Shown: positions 47,602 to 57,071 of the stretch, in pieces | How the letters are laid out: each line of letters starts with the position of its first letter | How positions within the stretch are numbered: the stretch's first letter is position 1 | NCBI RefSeq assembly: GCF_040215105.1 | Contig: NZ_CP157875.1 | Span: forward strand, 1,169,501-1,233,500 | DNA from: Aeromonas veronii | GTDB lineage: Bacteria > Pseudomonadota > Gammaproteobacteria > Enterobacterales > Aeromonadaceae | DNA length: 64,000 nucleotides | Reading direction: 5' to 3' | Translations under genes and position numbers: made by a program | Notes under the pieces: generated by a model | Told to the model about the DNA's origin: nothing | The model's input: only the letters and a program-made list of their open reading frames with translations | The model's database searches: none

Positions 47602-48999
47602 TTACTCCAGCAGCCAGAGGCGGGCGCTGCGTGCCGGGATGGCGACCCTCACCCACTGGCTCTGCACATTGATGACGGCGCTCTGATCCAGCACGTCCTT
47701 GTAGTTGCGATACCAGTTCAGCTCGAACTTGGCGGTGTCGAGCCAATACTCCTGCTCGTAGTCACACTTGTTGACGCCAACCAACCCCTGCTTGCCGCGC
47801 TTGAACAGCACGAAACAGTCGCCACTGCCGATGAGCTGCATGGGCTGACCCTGCACGGCATTGTGGAAGCGGATCATCCCCTTGAGGTCGCTGCGCAGGT
47901 AGTAGTCCTGCCAGCGCAGGCCATCCTTGTCCTGGGTCTCGCCATGATCCGAATAGACCAGGGGGGAGCCGCCATCCCGACCGAGCAGATAGGCATAGGC
48001 CAGCTTCTCGTCGGTCGGGTTCAGGATCTGGTAGCGGAAGCCATCGTTGGTGGGGATGTCGTGGGTGATGGCGAAGGTGACCGCCCGGCTGCCCGGCAGG
48101 GCCTGGCCGTAGGCGCCGGGATCCGCCAGCTGGTTCATGCTGCCGCCGTAGCCGAGCGCCCCGCGCAGGGAGGCGAACAGCGGGAAGTCATAGGCGCCCT
48201 GGCCGCTGTTGTCGAGGTAGGGCTTGAGGAAGCGCTCGTAATCCGTGCTGCCGGCCCCTCCGGAGGTTATCACCTCCCCAAACACGTGCATGCCCTGCTT
48301 GATCTCGGGGGTGAACACGGCGTTGATCTGGTAATCGCTCATGTGTTTGACCGCATCGACCCGAAAGCCCTTGATCCCCATCCCCTTGAGCGCCTGGAGA
48401 TAGGCCTGTTGCTGGCTCACCACCCAGTTGTTGGGATCGAGATCCGGCAGCCCCTTGTCGCCGGCGCCGCCACACAGCCGCCAGTACTGGACATGGCCGG
48501 GATCGCTCCAGTCGGTGATGCAGCCCTCGGGGTGGAAGTCGGAGGCCGACAGCAAGTTCTGCCCCAGGTCGCCAAACAGTCGTTGTCTGCCGTAGTAATC
48601 AGGGTTGGCAGCATATTGCCCCAGCAATTCCGCGCCAGGATAGTTGAGGTCGCTGCGCTTCCAGCTCTCGTTGGCCATGTGGTTGAGCACCACGTCCGCG
48701 TAAACGGCGATGCCGCGGGCCTGCATGGCGGCGATCAGCTGCTCGAGATCCTGCTTGTTGCCGAGCGGACTGTCGACGAGTCGCAGATCCTGAGGCTGGT
48801 AACGGGCCCACCACTCGTTGCCCGAGGACTTGAGGGGCGGCGAGATGAGCACCTGCCTGTAGCCCGCGTCCTTGATGAGATCGGCCTTGGCGGTGACTTC
48901 GCTGTATTGCCAGTTGAAGGCGTGCAGTATGACATCGGCTTGCGCCAGTGGGGCGATCAGCATGCCTGCGATCACCATGATTCCCGCTGTGTTTTTCAT
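47602..48999 (-). CDS. amyA: Secreted alpha-amylase (GH13)
   Basis: A 465-residue glycoside hydrolase. Signal peptide MKNTAGIMVIAGMLIAPLAQ is followed by the GH13 barrel. Region I is VYADVVLNHM, region II GFRVDAVKHM with the nucleophile Asp, region III VFGEVI with the acid/base Glu, and region IV AITHDIP. The C-terminal beta domain ends in the LLE. It fits secreted Aeromonas amylases that hydrolyse starch outside the cell. ATG 48999 has AAGGA ten bases upstream. A CRP-like site lies ahead of it. Confidence 0.93.
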   Translation of the reverse strand: MKNTAGIMVIAGMLIAPLAQADVILHAFNWQYSEVTAKADLIKDAGYRQVLISPPLKSSGNEWWARYQPQDLRLVDSPLGNKQDLEQLIAAMQARGIAVYADVVLNHMANESWKRSDLNYPGAELLGQYAANPDYYGRQRLFGDLGQNLLSASDFHPEGCITDWSDPGHVQYWRLCGGAGDKGLPDLDPNNWVVSQQQAYLQALKGMGIKGFRVDAVKHMSDYQINAVFTPEIKQGMHVFGEVITSGGAGSTDYERFLKPYLDNSGQGAYDFPLFASLRGALGYGGSMNQLADPGAYGQALPGSRAVTFAITHDIPTNDGFRYQILNPTDEKLAYAYLLGRDGGSPLVYSDHGETQDKDGLRWQDYYLRSDLKGMIRFHNAVQGQPMQLIGSGDCFVLFKRGKQGLVGVNKCDYEQEYWLDTAKFELNWYRNYKDVLDQSAVINVQSQWVRVAIPARSARLWLLE

Positions 49000-49585
49000 T
49001 ATTGTCTGTCCTTGTCTGGATACCCGAATGGGCACCCAAAGCCTCCCATCCAGACCGATCGGCAGCAATTTTGCGATGGTTGTTTTGTGAGCAGGGTCAA
49101 GGCGTAGCCGCGGGAGTTGTGACGGCCTGCATGAAACCGCCGGGGCCTTGTCATTACTGTGTTTGTTGTCATCCGGGGAGGGCCGTTCAGGTCATGGTCG
49201 CCTCATCCTGAGCGACATGAGCCGCGTCCAGCGGCGCTGGGAAAGCCTGGATGGTTATGTTCAGACTGCTCTGCCTAATGCCTGGAGTCATTGTGAGCGG
49301 TTCAATGGGGTGCAATCAGGGAGAAGCAGTGGTGGGGGAGGTTCATGGAGATCCTTTCCTTTTCATATCCGCGCCTTGTGACCTGGGTTATGGTATGCCT
49401 CCCTGAAATGGGTAGGATGGAAAGGGTGTCAGGCCGACTCGGTCAGGACGCGGTTTCATGAACAAATACAACCCATTGTCAGCAGGATACTGGCTTCTTT
49501 GTAAGTTAAAGCCATGTTATCTTGCTGTTGCGCTGGTCTGATCTGTTGACCGGGGCAGGACGATGAATGAAAGGAGCGGGCCTGG
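49000..49585. other. Intergenic region between amylase and the acetyltransferase gene
   Basis: Nearly 590 bases with no supported gene. The part next to 48999 carries the amylase promoter and a CRP-like site. Short frames (49148-49381) lack ribosome sites. No repeats or RNA motifs were recognised. Confidence 0.5.
49086..49101 (-). promoter_or_regulatory. CRP-like site upstream of amyA
   Basis: TGTGA-GCAGGG-TCAAG matches eight of ten key positions of the TGTGA-N6-TCACA consensus, about 87 bases before the amylase start. Catabolite control of amylase genes is common. Confidence 0.4.
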
Positions 49586-50065
49586 GTGGCCAAGGGTGAC
49601 ATGGGTGTGATCAGCAAGCGAGCGATGGAGCTTCGCTTCGAAGAGTACTGTGATGCGGATCTTTCCCTCATCAGAGACTACTACGAGACGACATTCTCCC
49701 ACTATGTGCCGGACTTGGCCGAGCGGATCTTCGTGGTACGCGATGCTCACTGGCTGGTGGGAGCCGTGCGCCTGCGCGATGAGCAGGAGTACTACCACCT
49801 GTGTGGCTTCCGCTTGCTGCCCCATTACCAATCTCTGGGGCTGGGTTCCCGCCTGTTGCAACTGGCCTGTGCGGATCTGCAGGACAAGCCGGTGATCTGC
49901 CATGCCCTGCCGTTCGAGAAGCCCTTCTATCTCAAGGCCGGTTTCGCCCACCTGCCTCTGCATGAGCTGGAAGGGCCCCTTCATACTCTCTATCACCAGC
50001 AGCGCGAACAGGGTTACCAGATCGATCTGCTGGTGCGCGAGGCCATGCCCACTATCTACAACTGA
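49586..50065 (+). CDS. GNAT family N-acetyltransferase
   Basis: A protein of up to 159 residues with the GNAT fold: a hydrophobic strand (FVVRDAHWLVGAVRLR) and the acetyl-CoA loop LPHYQSLGLGSRLLQLA, a variant of the RxxGxG/A motif (QSLGLG). The substrate is unknown. A GTG at 49586 has AAAGGAG about ten bases ahead. ATG codons at 49601 or 49625 (MELRFEEYCD) are alternatives. Confidence 0.8.
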   Translation: MAKGDMGVISKRAMELRFEEYCDADLSLIRDYYETTFSHYVPDLAERIFVVRDAHWLVGAVRLRDEQEYYHLCGFRLLPHYQSLGLGSRLLQLACADLQDKPVICHALPFEKPFYLKAGFAHLPLHELEGPLHTLYHQQREQGYQIDLLVREAMPTIYN

Positions 50066-50068
50066 GGG

Positions 50069-50611
50069 TCATTGGGACTTGGTCAGCAGGTGGATCTTGC
50101 CCGGTGACAGCTCCAGCCCCAGAAGATTGTCCTTGAGCCAGGCCTGATTGGGATCCTTGTCATCCAGCTTGTAGACGGGCTGGGTCTCCAGCCGTTTCTC
50201 CATGCTCTGCAGCAGCATCCTCAGCATGAAACCGAACTTCTGCTCCGCCGCCGCCGGCTCCAGCTTGTAGTCAATCAACTTCATGTTGTCGAGAAAGAGT
50301 GCGCTCTGGGCCTTGTCATAGCGGGGCCTGGCTTCATAGGTCATGTTCAGCAGCGCATCGTATTCGGTGTTGTCCGGCAGGGCTATCTTCAGCTTGCCCT
50401 TGCCAAATACCCTGGCGGTGTCCGGTGCCTGGCGACCTATCTGCACATCGCTCTGCTCGAGCTTGACGTGGGCCTTGATGATGCCGGGCAGCTCCAGCTG
50501 TTTGTCCACTTGTACCTGGGATTGCAGGTATTGATTTATTTGCTGCTCACTGATGTCATATGAGCCTTGGCCTAACATGGCCAGACTCAACAGCATTGAT
50601 TGCAGGATCAT
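50069..50611 (-). CDS. DUF1439 protein, YceB-like
   Basis: A 180-residue protein of the YceB family. YDISEQQINQYL at the N-terminus corresponds to the YceB start after its lipid cysteine, and LPGIIKAHVKLEQSDVQIGRQ follows. Its leader (MILQSMLLSLAMLGQGSYD) has the hydrophobic part of a signal peptide, but Gln/Gly stand where the lipobox Cys would be, so it is probably a soluble periplasmic form. It is convergent with the GNAT gene and divergent from cardiolipin synthase. Confidence 0.78.
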   Translation of the reverse strand: MILQSMLLSLAMLGQGSYDISEQQINQYLQSQVQVDKQLELPGIIKAHVKLEQSDVQIGRQAPDTARVFGKGKLKIALPDNTEYDALLNMTYEARPRYDKAQSALFLDNMKLIDYKLEPAAAEQKFGFMLRMLLQSMEKRLETQPVYKLDDKDPNQAWLKDNLLGLELSPGKIHLLTKSQ

Positions 50612-50707
50612 GCTAACGACCTGATAGAATGGGTTTGTTCTACAGCATACCATTCTGGCCTCGTGGGATCTGCCCACCCCCTTTGCTCACAGTTTCAAGG
50701 AGTCGCC

Positions 50708-52189
50708 TTGCTCGACGGTCTGGAATACGACATCCAGTTGTTGTTCACCCGCTTTCTCGGTTGGTTGCTGCTGTTCTTTCACACCGTGATCGTCGCTGGG
50801 GTCTCGCTGCGGGTCGTGATGAAGCGGCGCCCCATCGGCGTCTCCCTGGCCTGGCTGGCGCTCATCTATGCCATCCCCTTCGCGGGGGTCGGTTTCTACG
50901 TGCTGTTTGGGGAGGTCAGGCTGGGCCGCAAACGGGCCGAGCGGGCCCAGGCCATGTATCGTCCTTACGCCATCTGGATCCGCCAGCTGGCGCGCCTCTT
51001 CCCCGAGCACTGCAGCGAGGTGAGCCGCAAGGCGCAGCCGCTGCACGATCTCATCCAGGGGCGGCTGGCCATGCCCATGCTCTCCGGCAACCAGATGACC
51101 TTGCTGCACAAACCCGGCGACATCTTGCAGGAGATAGTGCGCGATATTCGCGGCTCTTCCCAATCCTGCTACCTGGAGTTCTACATCTGGCACCCGGGCG
51201 GAGATGCGGACGCCGTGTGCGAGGCCCTGATCGAGGTGGCGCAGCGCGGCGTGGACTGTCGCGTCTTGCTCGATTCCGTCGGCAGCAAGGGCTTTTTCCG
51301 CTCCGCCTGGCCAAAGCAGTTGCGCAAGGCCGGGGTCAAGCTGGTCGAGGTACTACCGGTCGGTGCCTGGCGCATCCCGTTCCAGCGCCAGGACTTGCGC
51401 ATGCACCGCAAGCTGGTGGTGATCGATGACAAGGTCGGTTATACCGGCTCCATGAACATGGTGGATCCCCGCTTCTTCAAACAGAATGCGGGGGTCGGTC
51501 AGTGGGTGGACATCATGATCCGGGTGCAGGGCCCCGTGGTGCCCCTGATGTGGTCCACGTTTGTATCTGATTGGGAGATGGAAACCGGTGAGCGGCTGCT
51601 CGACAGCCTGCAACACGAGCCCGAAGCCTGGCCACAGACCGACTATCGCGCCCAGCTCATTCCTTCCGGCCCCTTCGTCGGTGGCGACTGCATCCAGCAG
51701 AGTCTGCTGCTGGCCATCTATCAGGCGCGACATCATCTGGTGCTGACCACCCCCTATTTCGTGCCGGACGATCCGCTGGCGGCGGCGCTCTCTTCGGCGG
51801 CGGCCCGTGGCGTACTGGTGCAACTGGTGCTGCCGGCGCGCAATGATTCCCTGATGGCCAATCATGCCTGCAACGCCTTCATGGAAGAGCTGCTGGAGGC
51901 GGGGGTCGAGATCTACCGCTATGACGCCGGTCTGCTGCACACCAAGAGCGTGCTGGTGGACGATGATTTCGCCCTGGTGGGGACGGTCAACCTCGACAGG
52001 CGCAGCCTCTGGCTCAACTTCGAGATCACCCTGCTCGTCGACAACCCGGTGTTCGTGGCCGAGATGACGCAGCTGGTGCAAGGCTATATGCGGGAGGCGA
52101 CGCCGATGTCACTGACCCAGTGGCGGGCCCGCCCCTGGTACAAGAAGCTGCTGGAGAACATCTTCTACCTGTTCAGCCCCTTGCTTTGA
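50708..52189 (+). CDS. clsA: Cardiolipin synthase A
   Basis: A 493-residue phospholipase D-type enzyme that joins two phosphatidylglycerol molecules. Two N-terminal helices (near 15-60) lead to the catalytic domain with HKD motifs HRKLVVIDDKVGYTG and HTKSVLVDDDFALVGT. Family marks GSMNMVDPRFFKQNAGVGQW and RSLWLNFEI match E. coli ClsA. A TTG start at 50708, five bases after AAGGAG, fits the family N-terminus; earlier codons would add an unrelated extension. Confidence 0.94.
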   Translation: MLDGLEYDIQLLFTRFLGWLLLFFHTVIVAGVSLRVVMKRRPIGVSLAWLALIYAIPFAGVGFYVLFGEVRLGRKRAERAQAMYRPYAIWIRQLARLFPEHCSEVSRKAQPLHDLIQGRLAMPMLSGNQMTLLHKPGDILQEIVRDIRGSSQSCYLEFYIWHPGGDADAVCEALIEVAQRGVDCRVLLDSVGSKGFFRSAWPKQLRKAGVKLVEVLPVGAWRIPFQRQDLRMHRKLVVIDDKVGYTGSMNMVDPRFFKQNAGVGQWVDIMIRVQGPVVPLMWSTFVSDWEMETGERLLDSLQHEPEAWPQTDYRAQLIPSGPFVGGDCIQQSLLLAIYQARHHLVLTTPYFVPDDPLAAALSSAAARGVLVQLVLPARNDSLMANHACNAFMEELLEAGVEIYRYDAGLLHTKSVLVDDDFALVGTVNLDRRSLWLNFEITLLVDNPVFVAEMTQLVQGYMREATPMSLTQWRARPWYKKLLENIFYLFSPLL

Positions 52190-52292
52190 TCTGACACCTG
52201 CAAAACATGGACCTGGGCCGGGAAGCCCCTTGCTTCTTGCCCCGTTCGCCCCGTAGAGTTGCGCCCATGCGCCTTTGGAGAAGAAAACAGAC

Positions 52293-53561
52293 ATGAAGAA
52301 GAGAGTGGCCCTGGCCGTGGGTGCGGCAGTGGTGGCGGGTGGGCTGGGTGCCTGCTGGTATACCGGACAGACCTTCGATCGCATGCTGGCCGAGGAGATC
52401 GCCAAGGCGACCCAGGAGACCGGGGTCGAGCTGACCTGGTTGCCGAGCAGCGAGAACCTGTTCAGCCGTGACGGTGTGTTGAAAGTGGTGGTGACGCCGC
52501 AGGCACTGGCCACCCTCGATCCTCAATTGGCGGGGAGCGATCCCATCGAGATGCAGCTCAATTTCGATAACCGTATCCTACCGCTCTATATCAAGAGTCA
52601 GTTGCTGCTGGATACCGCTAAGGGGACCCTGGCGCCCGTCTTCACCGCGCTCGGCATGCAGCAATGGCAACTGGGGGCGGAATCCGCCAGCAGCCTCTGG
52701 ACCATGAGCAACAGCTGCCGCTTCTGGATCGGGGAATTCAAGGTGAAAGAAGGGCTCAACGAGCTCAGTGTCCTGCCCCTCAACGGCACTTACAGCGGCG
52801 ATCTTGAAGGTAACGGTCACATGACCTTCCAGTGGCAGGGGATGACCTTCCACGAGGCCCAGAGCAAGATGGACATGGTACTGGCGGATCTCAAGGGCAG
52901 CGCCGATCTGGCCGAGATCCAGGGGCTCTGGCTCTCCCCCCGCAGCGATGCGACCCTGTCCGCCTTCTCGTTGTCCATGCCCGAGAGCGTCAAGATCAGC
53001 CTGAAAGGGCTGACCACGGCGACCCAGATTGCCGGCGATGATGCCCAGACCCTGTCCAGCAACTACCAGATGAAGGTGGCGACCCTCAATCTGGAGAACG
53101 AGAGTGACAGCCTGGTTCTGACCGAGGGCAAGCTGGATCTGGATTTGAAGGGGCTGGATCTGGAAGGTTATCAGGCATTGCAGGCGGTGAGCGGCCAACG
53201 GGCGGATGACGCCGCCATCGGGCAGGCGCTGGACAAGCTGCTGCAACGGGGGGCCACCCTGCAGCTGACCGATCTCAGCGCCAAGCTCAACGGCGAGCCC
53301 GTTTCTGTGCAGGGAGAGGCCAAACTGGCATCGACCTCCTTGCAACAGTTGATGGAGAGCGAAGCCGGGATGCACGCCCTCTCCGGCCAGCTGCACGCCA
53401 GACTCAGCGACAAGTTGGGCAAGGCCGTTCCGCAACTGGCTCCCATGCTGGCCCAGTTCACCGGCGTTGGCTATCTGAAGACGGAGCAGGATGGGCTCAG
53501 TGCCGAGTTCAAACTCGACAAGGGCATGATGAGCATCAACGGCCTGCCGTTGCATCAGTGA
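52293..53561 (+). CDS. DUF945 family protein, YdgA-like
   Basis: A 422-residue protein with a single N-terminal membrane anchor (KKRVALAVGAAVVAGGLGAC) and a long periplasmic part rich in beta strands. The repeated LDLKGLDLEG and ATLQLTDLSAKLNGEPVSVQGEA patterns fit the YdgA/DUF945 fold. These proteins sit in the inner membrane and may affect lipid or surface traffic, but their role is unclear. ATG 52293 has GGAG twelve bases upstream. Confidence 0.85.
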   Translation: MKKRVALAVGAAVVAGGLGACWYTGQTFDRMLAEEIAKATQETGVELTWLPSSENLFSRDGVLKVVVTPQALATLDPQLAGSDPIEMQLNFDNRILPLYIKSQLLLDTAKGTLAPVFTALGMQQWQLGAESASSLWTMSNSCRFWIGEFKVKEGLNELSVLPLNGTYSGDLEGNGHMTFQWQGMTFHEAQSKMDMVLADLKGSADLAEIQGLWLSPRSDATLSAFSLSMPESVKISLKGLTTATQIAGDDAQTLSSNYQMKVATLNLENESDSLVLTEGKLDLDLKGLDLEGYQALQAVSGQRADDAAIGQALDKLLQRGATLQLTDLSAKLNGEPVSVQGEAKLASTSLQQLMESEAGMHALSGQLHARLSDKLGKAVPQLAPMLAQFTGVGYLKTEQDGLSAEFKLDKGMMSINGLPLHQ

Positions 53562-53573
53562 ATGTCAGCGACG

Positions 53574-53600
53574 AAAAAGGCTCCCTCGGGAGCCTTTTTG
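53574..53600. terminator. Bidirectional terminator between the YdgA-like gene and purU
   Basis: AAAAAGGCTCCC / GGGAGCCTTTTT around a short loop. Confidence 0.9.
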
Positions 53601-53613
53601 TTGTCGGCGGATC

Positions 53614-54462
53614 TTATGACTTGAAGACCACCGTCTTGTTGCCGTAGACGAACACCCGTTCATCCAGCATGAGCTCCAGCGCCCGGCTCAGTACGGATTT
53701 TTCCACATCCCGTCCGGCCTTGGCCATGTCGTCGGCACTGAAGGTGTGGCCGACGTGGATCACGTCCTGCTCGATGATGGGGCCTTCATCCAGATCGTCG
53801 GTGACGAAGTGGGCGGTGGCACCGATGAGTTTGACTCCGCGATCGAACGCCTGACGGTAGGGGCGGGCGCCGATGAAGGCGGGCAGGAAGGAGTGGTGGA
53901 TGTTGATGAGTTTGCACGGATAGGCCTCCACGAAACTCGGCGTCAGCACCCGCATGTACTTGGCGAGGATCACGTAGTCTGGCTCATAACCGTCGATGAG
54001 GGCCCGGACCTTGGCCTCGTGTTCGGTGCGGCTCAGATCATCGTGGCTGACGGTGTGGAAGGGGATGCCAAACTTGCCGGTGAGCTCGGCGAGGGTGTCG
54101 TAGTTGCCGATGACCGCCACAATGTCCATGTCCAGGGCGCCGGCGTAGTTCTTCATCAGGATGTCGCCGAGGCAGTGGGTCTCCTTGGTTACCAGGATGA
54201 CGATCCGCTTCTTGCCCGCCTTGACCAGTCGACGCTGGGCCCCTTCGGGCAGGGCGTCGTCGAGATCCGCCAGCAGGGTCTCGTCATTGAAGCGTCCCTC
54301 CAGCTCGGTGCGCATGAAGAAGCGGCTGTTCTCGCGATCGACGAATTCGTCGTTCTTGTTGATGTTGAGCTGATGCTTGTAGCAGATGTTGGTGATCTTG
54401 GCGATGAGCCCCTTGGCATCGGGGCAGTCGGTCAGCAGTATTTTCTTTTCCATCTCTGTCAT
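53614..54462 (-). CDS. purU: Formyltetrahydrofolate deformylase PurU
   Basis: A 282-residue enzyme that releases formate from 10-formyl-THF. An N-terminal ACT domain (LLTDCPDAKGLIAKITNICYKH, EFVDRENSRFFMRTELEG) precedes a formyl-transferase-like domain with INIHHSFLPAFIGA and ATAHFVTDDLDEGPIIEQD that hold the catalytic Asn/His/Asp. It supplies formate for purine synthesis. ATG 54462 or 54453 is likely. Confidence 0.94.
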   Translation of the reverse strand: MTEMEKKILLTDCPDAKGLIAKITNICYKHQLNINKNDEFVDRENSRFFMRTELEGRFNDETLLADLDDALPEGAQRRLVKAGKKRIVILVTKETHCLGDILMKNYAGALDMDIVAVIGNYDTLAELTGKFGIPFHTVSHDDLSRTEHEAKVRALIDGYEPDYVILAKYMRVLTPSFVEAYPCKLINIHHSFLPAFIGARPYRQAFDRGVKLIGATAHFVTDDLDEGPIIEQDVIHVGHTFSADDMAKAGRDVEKSVLSRALELMLDERVFVYGNKTVVFKS

Positions 54463-54681
54463 GATTCCGTTTGTGGTGTTGGCGCCTGAGTCTGCGCTGG
54501 CGGCACATTCTTGTTGGTACTCTTTTTTCGCACTATGCCACAAATAAAATCCGAAAAGACAGCGTGCTCTGAGCCCTTGCCACGCCTTGCTCTGGCGATG
54601 GGGTCCTTGAGGCATCCTTGATCTTTGATGGGTTTTTGGCTGGCATCCCGCGCTTTTTTTCTTTACGCTGTCTGCGCTTAT

Positions 54682-54832
54682 TCTCAGGGCGGGGTGAAAT
54701 TCCCCACCGGCGGTATCCCGATTTGACTCGGGGAGCCCGCGAGCGCCCGAGCCAGGTTTCCACCTGGTTCGGGGTCAGCAGATCCGGTGAGATGCCGGAG
54801 CCGACGGTCACAGTCCGGATGAAAGAGGATAA
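54682..54832 (+). ncRNA. FMN riboswitch (RFN element)
   Basis: TCTCAGGGCGGGGTGAAATT, CCCCACCGGCGG and the closing GATGCCGGAGCCGACGGTCA, CAGTCCGGATGAAAGAGGAT blocks of the RFN element are all present. It lies about 105 bases before ribB. FMN binding should lower ribB expression. Confidence 0.97.
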
Positions 54833-54937
54833 GACAGATATTGCCGGTCATGCCCCCTGGGCTGGCCGCTGCATGCCTATCTCTGTCTGCCTTTCCATGC
54901 CCTGATTCTGGTCCTTGTCTTATTTAGGAGTCTTACC

Positions 54938-55591
54938 ATGAATCAGTCTCTACTCAGTGAATTTGGTGGTCCCATCGATCGCGTCGAAGCGGCACTCGCA
55001 GCCTTGCGTGCCGGTCGCGGCGTGCTGGTGGCCGATGATGAAGATCGGGAGAACGAAGGGGATCTCATCTTCGCCGCCGAGTCCATGACCAACGAACAGA
55101 TGGCCATGATGATCCGTGAGTGTTCCGGCATCGTCTGCCTCTGCCTGACCGACGAGCGGGTACGCCAGCTCGAGTTGCCCATGATGGTGGAGGCGAACTC
55201 CAGCCACTACCAGACCGCCTTTACCGTGACCATAGAGGCGGCGCAAGGGGTGACAACCGGGGTCTCTGCCGCCGATCGCATCACCACCATCCGTGCCGCC
55301 ATCGCCGATGGCGCGCGTCCGTCCGATCTGCACCGTCCGGGCCACGTCTTCCCCCTGCGAGCCCGCACCGGCGGCGTGCTGACCCGCCGTGGCCACACCG
55401 AGGCCACCGTGGATCTGATGCAGTTGGCCGGGCTCAAACCGTTCGGGGTGCTGTGCGAGCTGACCAAGGCCGATGGCTCCATGGCCAGGCTGCCGGATCT
55501 GGTTGAATTTGGTCGTCTGCACCAGATGCCGGTACTGACTATTGAAGATCTGGTGCAATACCGTCAGTTATTGGCCGAGCGTTCGGCTTGA
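54938..55591 (+). CDS. ribB: 3,4-dihydroxy-2-butanone 4-phosphate synthase RibB
   Basis: A 217-residue enzyme that makes dihydroxybutanone phosphate from ribulose 5-phosphate, the four-carbon unit of riboflavin. Active-site acids in [16 protein letters not shown] and the loop [12 protein letters not shown] are intact. The protein has only the RibB domain, without a GTP cyclohydrolase fusion. TAGGAG precedes ATG 54938. Control by the FMN riboswitch upstream is the standard arrangement. Confidence 0.97.
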   Translation: MNQSLLSEFGGPIDRVEAALAALRAGRGVLVADDEDRENEGDLIFAAESMTNEQMAMMIRECSGIVCLCLTDERVRQLELPMMVEANSSHYQTAFTVTIEAAQGVTTGVSAADRITTIRAAIADGARPSDLHRPGHVFPLRARTGGVLTRRGHTEATVDLMQLAGLKPFGVLCELTKADGSMARLPDLVEFGRLHQMPVLTIEDLVQYRQLLAERSA

Positions 55592-55814
55592 GCTTCATAC
55601 GAAATTGAAATAAGTACATTTTTTGGTTACGCTTTGTCCGAACCTCATCCAGGGCACTCATTTTTGACTTAAATTTGCGCAGAAAGTGTACGTTTGAAAA
55701 AAAATGAGGGTTTTAATGTATTTATCTGTGATGGGGCCTATCCAAACTCTGATTTTTTTATGCCATAATCACGCCGCTTGCTAAACGTCTGGCGAGTTAA
55801 AGGGAGCTTTAAAA

Positions 55815-56057
55815 ATGAAAAAAATGTTGTTGGTAGGTGTTGTTGGTCTGTCCGCTCTGCTGGGCGGTTGTGCAAACACCAGCGAACTGGAAACTTCCGT
55901 TCAGAATCTGTCTAACAAAGTTGACCAACTGGCTCAAGATGTTAGCGCTGTTCGTGCTGATCAGTCCAAGATCGCTGCTGATGTTGCAGAAGCCAAGCAA
56001 GAAGCTATGCGTGCTAACCAGCGCATCGACAACATGGCTACTTCCTACAAGAAGTAA
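55815..56057 (+). CDS. lpp: Major outer membrane (murein) lipoprotein Lpp
   Basis: An 80-residue lipoprotein. Signal peptide with lipobox LLGGC (lipid Cys20) leads to heptad repeats (LETSVQNLSNKVDQLAQDVS, DQSKIAADVAEAKQEAMRAN) that form the trimeric coiled coil. It ends SYKK with the terminal lysine that can be bonded to peptidoglycan by L,D-transpeptidases, one of which may be the gene at 61695. Its leader has GGGAGC and codons of an abundant protein. Confidence 0.95.
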   Translation: MKKMLLVGVVGLSALLGGCANTSELETSVQNLSNKVDQLAQDVSAVRADQSKIAADVAEAKQEAMRANQRIDNMATSYKK

Positions 56058-56067
56058 TCCATGCGAA

Positions 56068-56100
56068 AAAATGGCGCATGTTAATGCGCCATTTTTTTTG
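56068..56100 (+). terminator. Terminator after lpp
   Basis: AATGGCGCAT / ATGCGCCATT stem followed by eight T's. Confidence 0.92.
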
Positions 56101-56222
56101 CCTGAAATTTGTGATTTTCCCGCTTTTTCCATGTCTTTCGGCCGTTCTGGCCAGCATTTTCCCCTGTTGAGCAGGCAATGCCGATGGCTCGGCATCACCT
56201 TCATCTCTTTGGTTGCACGATC

Positions 56223-57071
56223 TCAATACAGCAGGCTGTAGAGCTTGCGACGATACTGTTGCGCCACCGGATGGGTTCCCATGGTGGTCAGAATGTCGAG
56301 AAATGTCTTCTTGGCATCGCCAAAGGCCATGTCGCGCTTGAGAATGTCAAACAGCAGCGCCAGTGCCTCTTCCTGCCGGCCAACCTGGCTGTAGAGCACC
56401 GCCAGCTCCTGGCTGAGGGTATCATCCCCCGGGTTTTCACTGTGACGCAGCTCCAGGGCGCGCAGCTCCGGGCTGTCACTGGCTTGCAGCGCCAGCGCCA
56501 GACGGGAGGAGAGGGTCTGGAAATGATCGTCCTGAGCCACCATGGGGACAGTGGCAAGCAGGGCCTGCGCCTCTTCCAGCAGATTCAATTCCAGTGACGC
56601 CTGTGCCAGCCACAGGCTGATGTCGTGGCGGCTGGGGGCAAGCTGGTGCGCCTTGCTCAGCCGGGCATGGGCCGTCTTCGCATCATCTGCCGCCAGCGCC
56701 TCTTTCCCCTGTTCAAGCAGCAGCTCTTCTTCCTTGGGGGCAAAGGCTGAGAAATATTGGCGCAGCGTGGCCTCATCCTGCGGACCCTCCAGGATGGCCT
56801 GCTCGTCCGGGCGGCCCTGATGGAACAGCACGAGGGCGGGCAGGGCGCGCAGGGCGAGCTGGCTGGCCAGGGGCTGCAGCTGGGGGTCGTTCATGTCGAC
56901 CTTGGCCAGGGTGACTTCGGCATTGGCCGGGCCGACCAGGGACTCGATCAGCGGGGTCATGTCCTGGCACTCGGGCATCTGGGGGGCGTGGAAATAGATG
57001 ACGACCGGCTTCTTCATGGACGCATCGATCAGCTCGGCGTGGAAATTCTGGGGATTGATGTCGACGATCAT
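56223..57071 (-). CDS. cnoX: Thioredoxin-fold co-chaperone CnoX (YbbN)
   Basis: A 282-residue protein: a thioredoxin domain (residues 1-110) and a tetratricopeptide-like helical part. In place of CxxC it has MPEC (Cys35 only), as in CnoX proteins that hold but do not reduce substrates. It protects proteins from oxidative unfolding and hands them to DnaK or GroEL. It overlaps the phosphopantetheinyl transferase gene by four bases (ATGA), an unusual pairing. Confidence 0.88.
   Translation of the reverse strand: MIVDINPQNFHAELIDASMKKPVVIYFHAPQMPECQDMTPLIESLVGPANAEVTLAKVDMNDPQLQPLASQLALRALPALVLFHQGRPDEQAILEGPQDEATLRQYFSAFAPKEEELLLEQGKEALAADDAKTAHARLSKAHQLAPSRHDISLWLAQASLELNLLEEAQALLATVPMVAQDDHFQTLSSRLALALQASDSPELRALELRHSENPGDDTLSQELAVLYSQVGRQEEALALLFDILKRDMAFGDAKKTFLDILTTMGTHPVAQQYRRKLYSLLY

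Noticed and set aside
47572..49107. A 511-codon plus-strand frame opposite amyA
   Set aside because: Antisense shadow; all GH13 motifs are on the minus strand.
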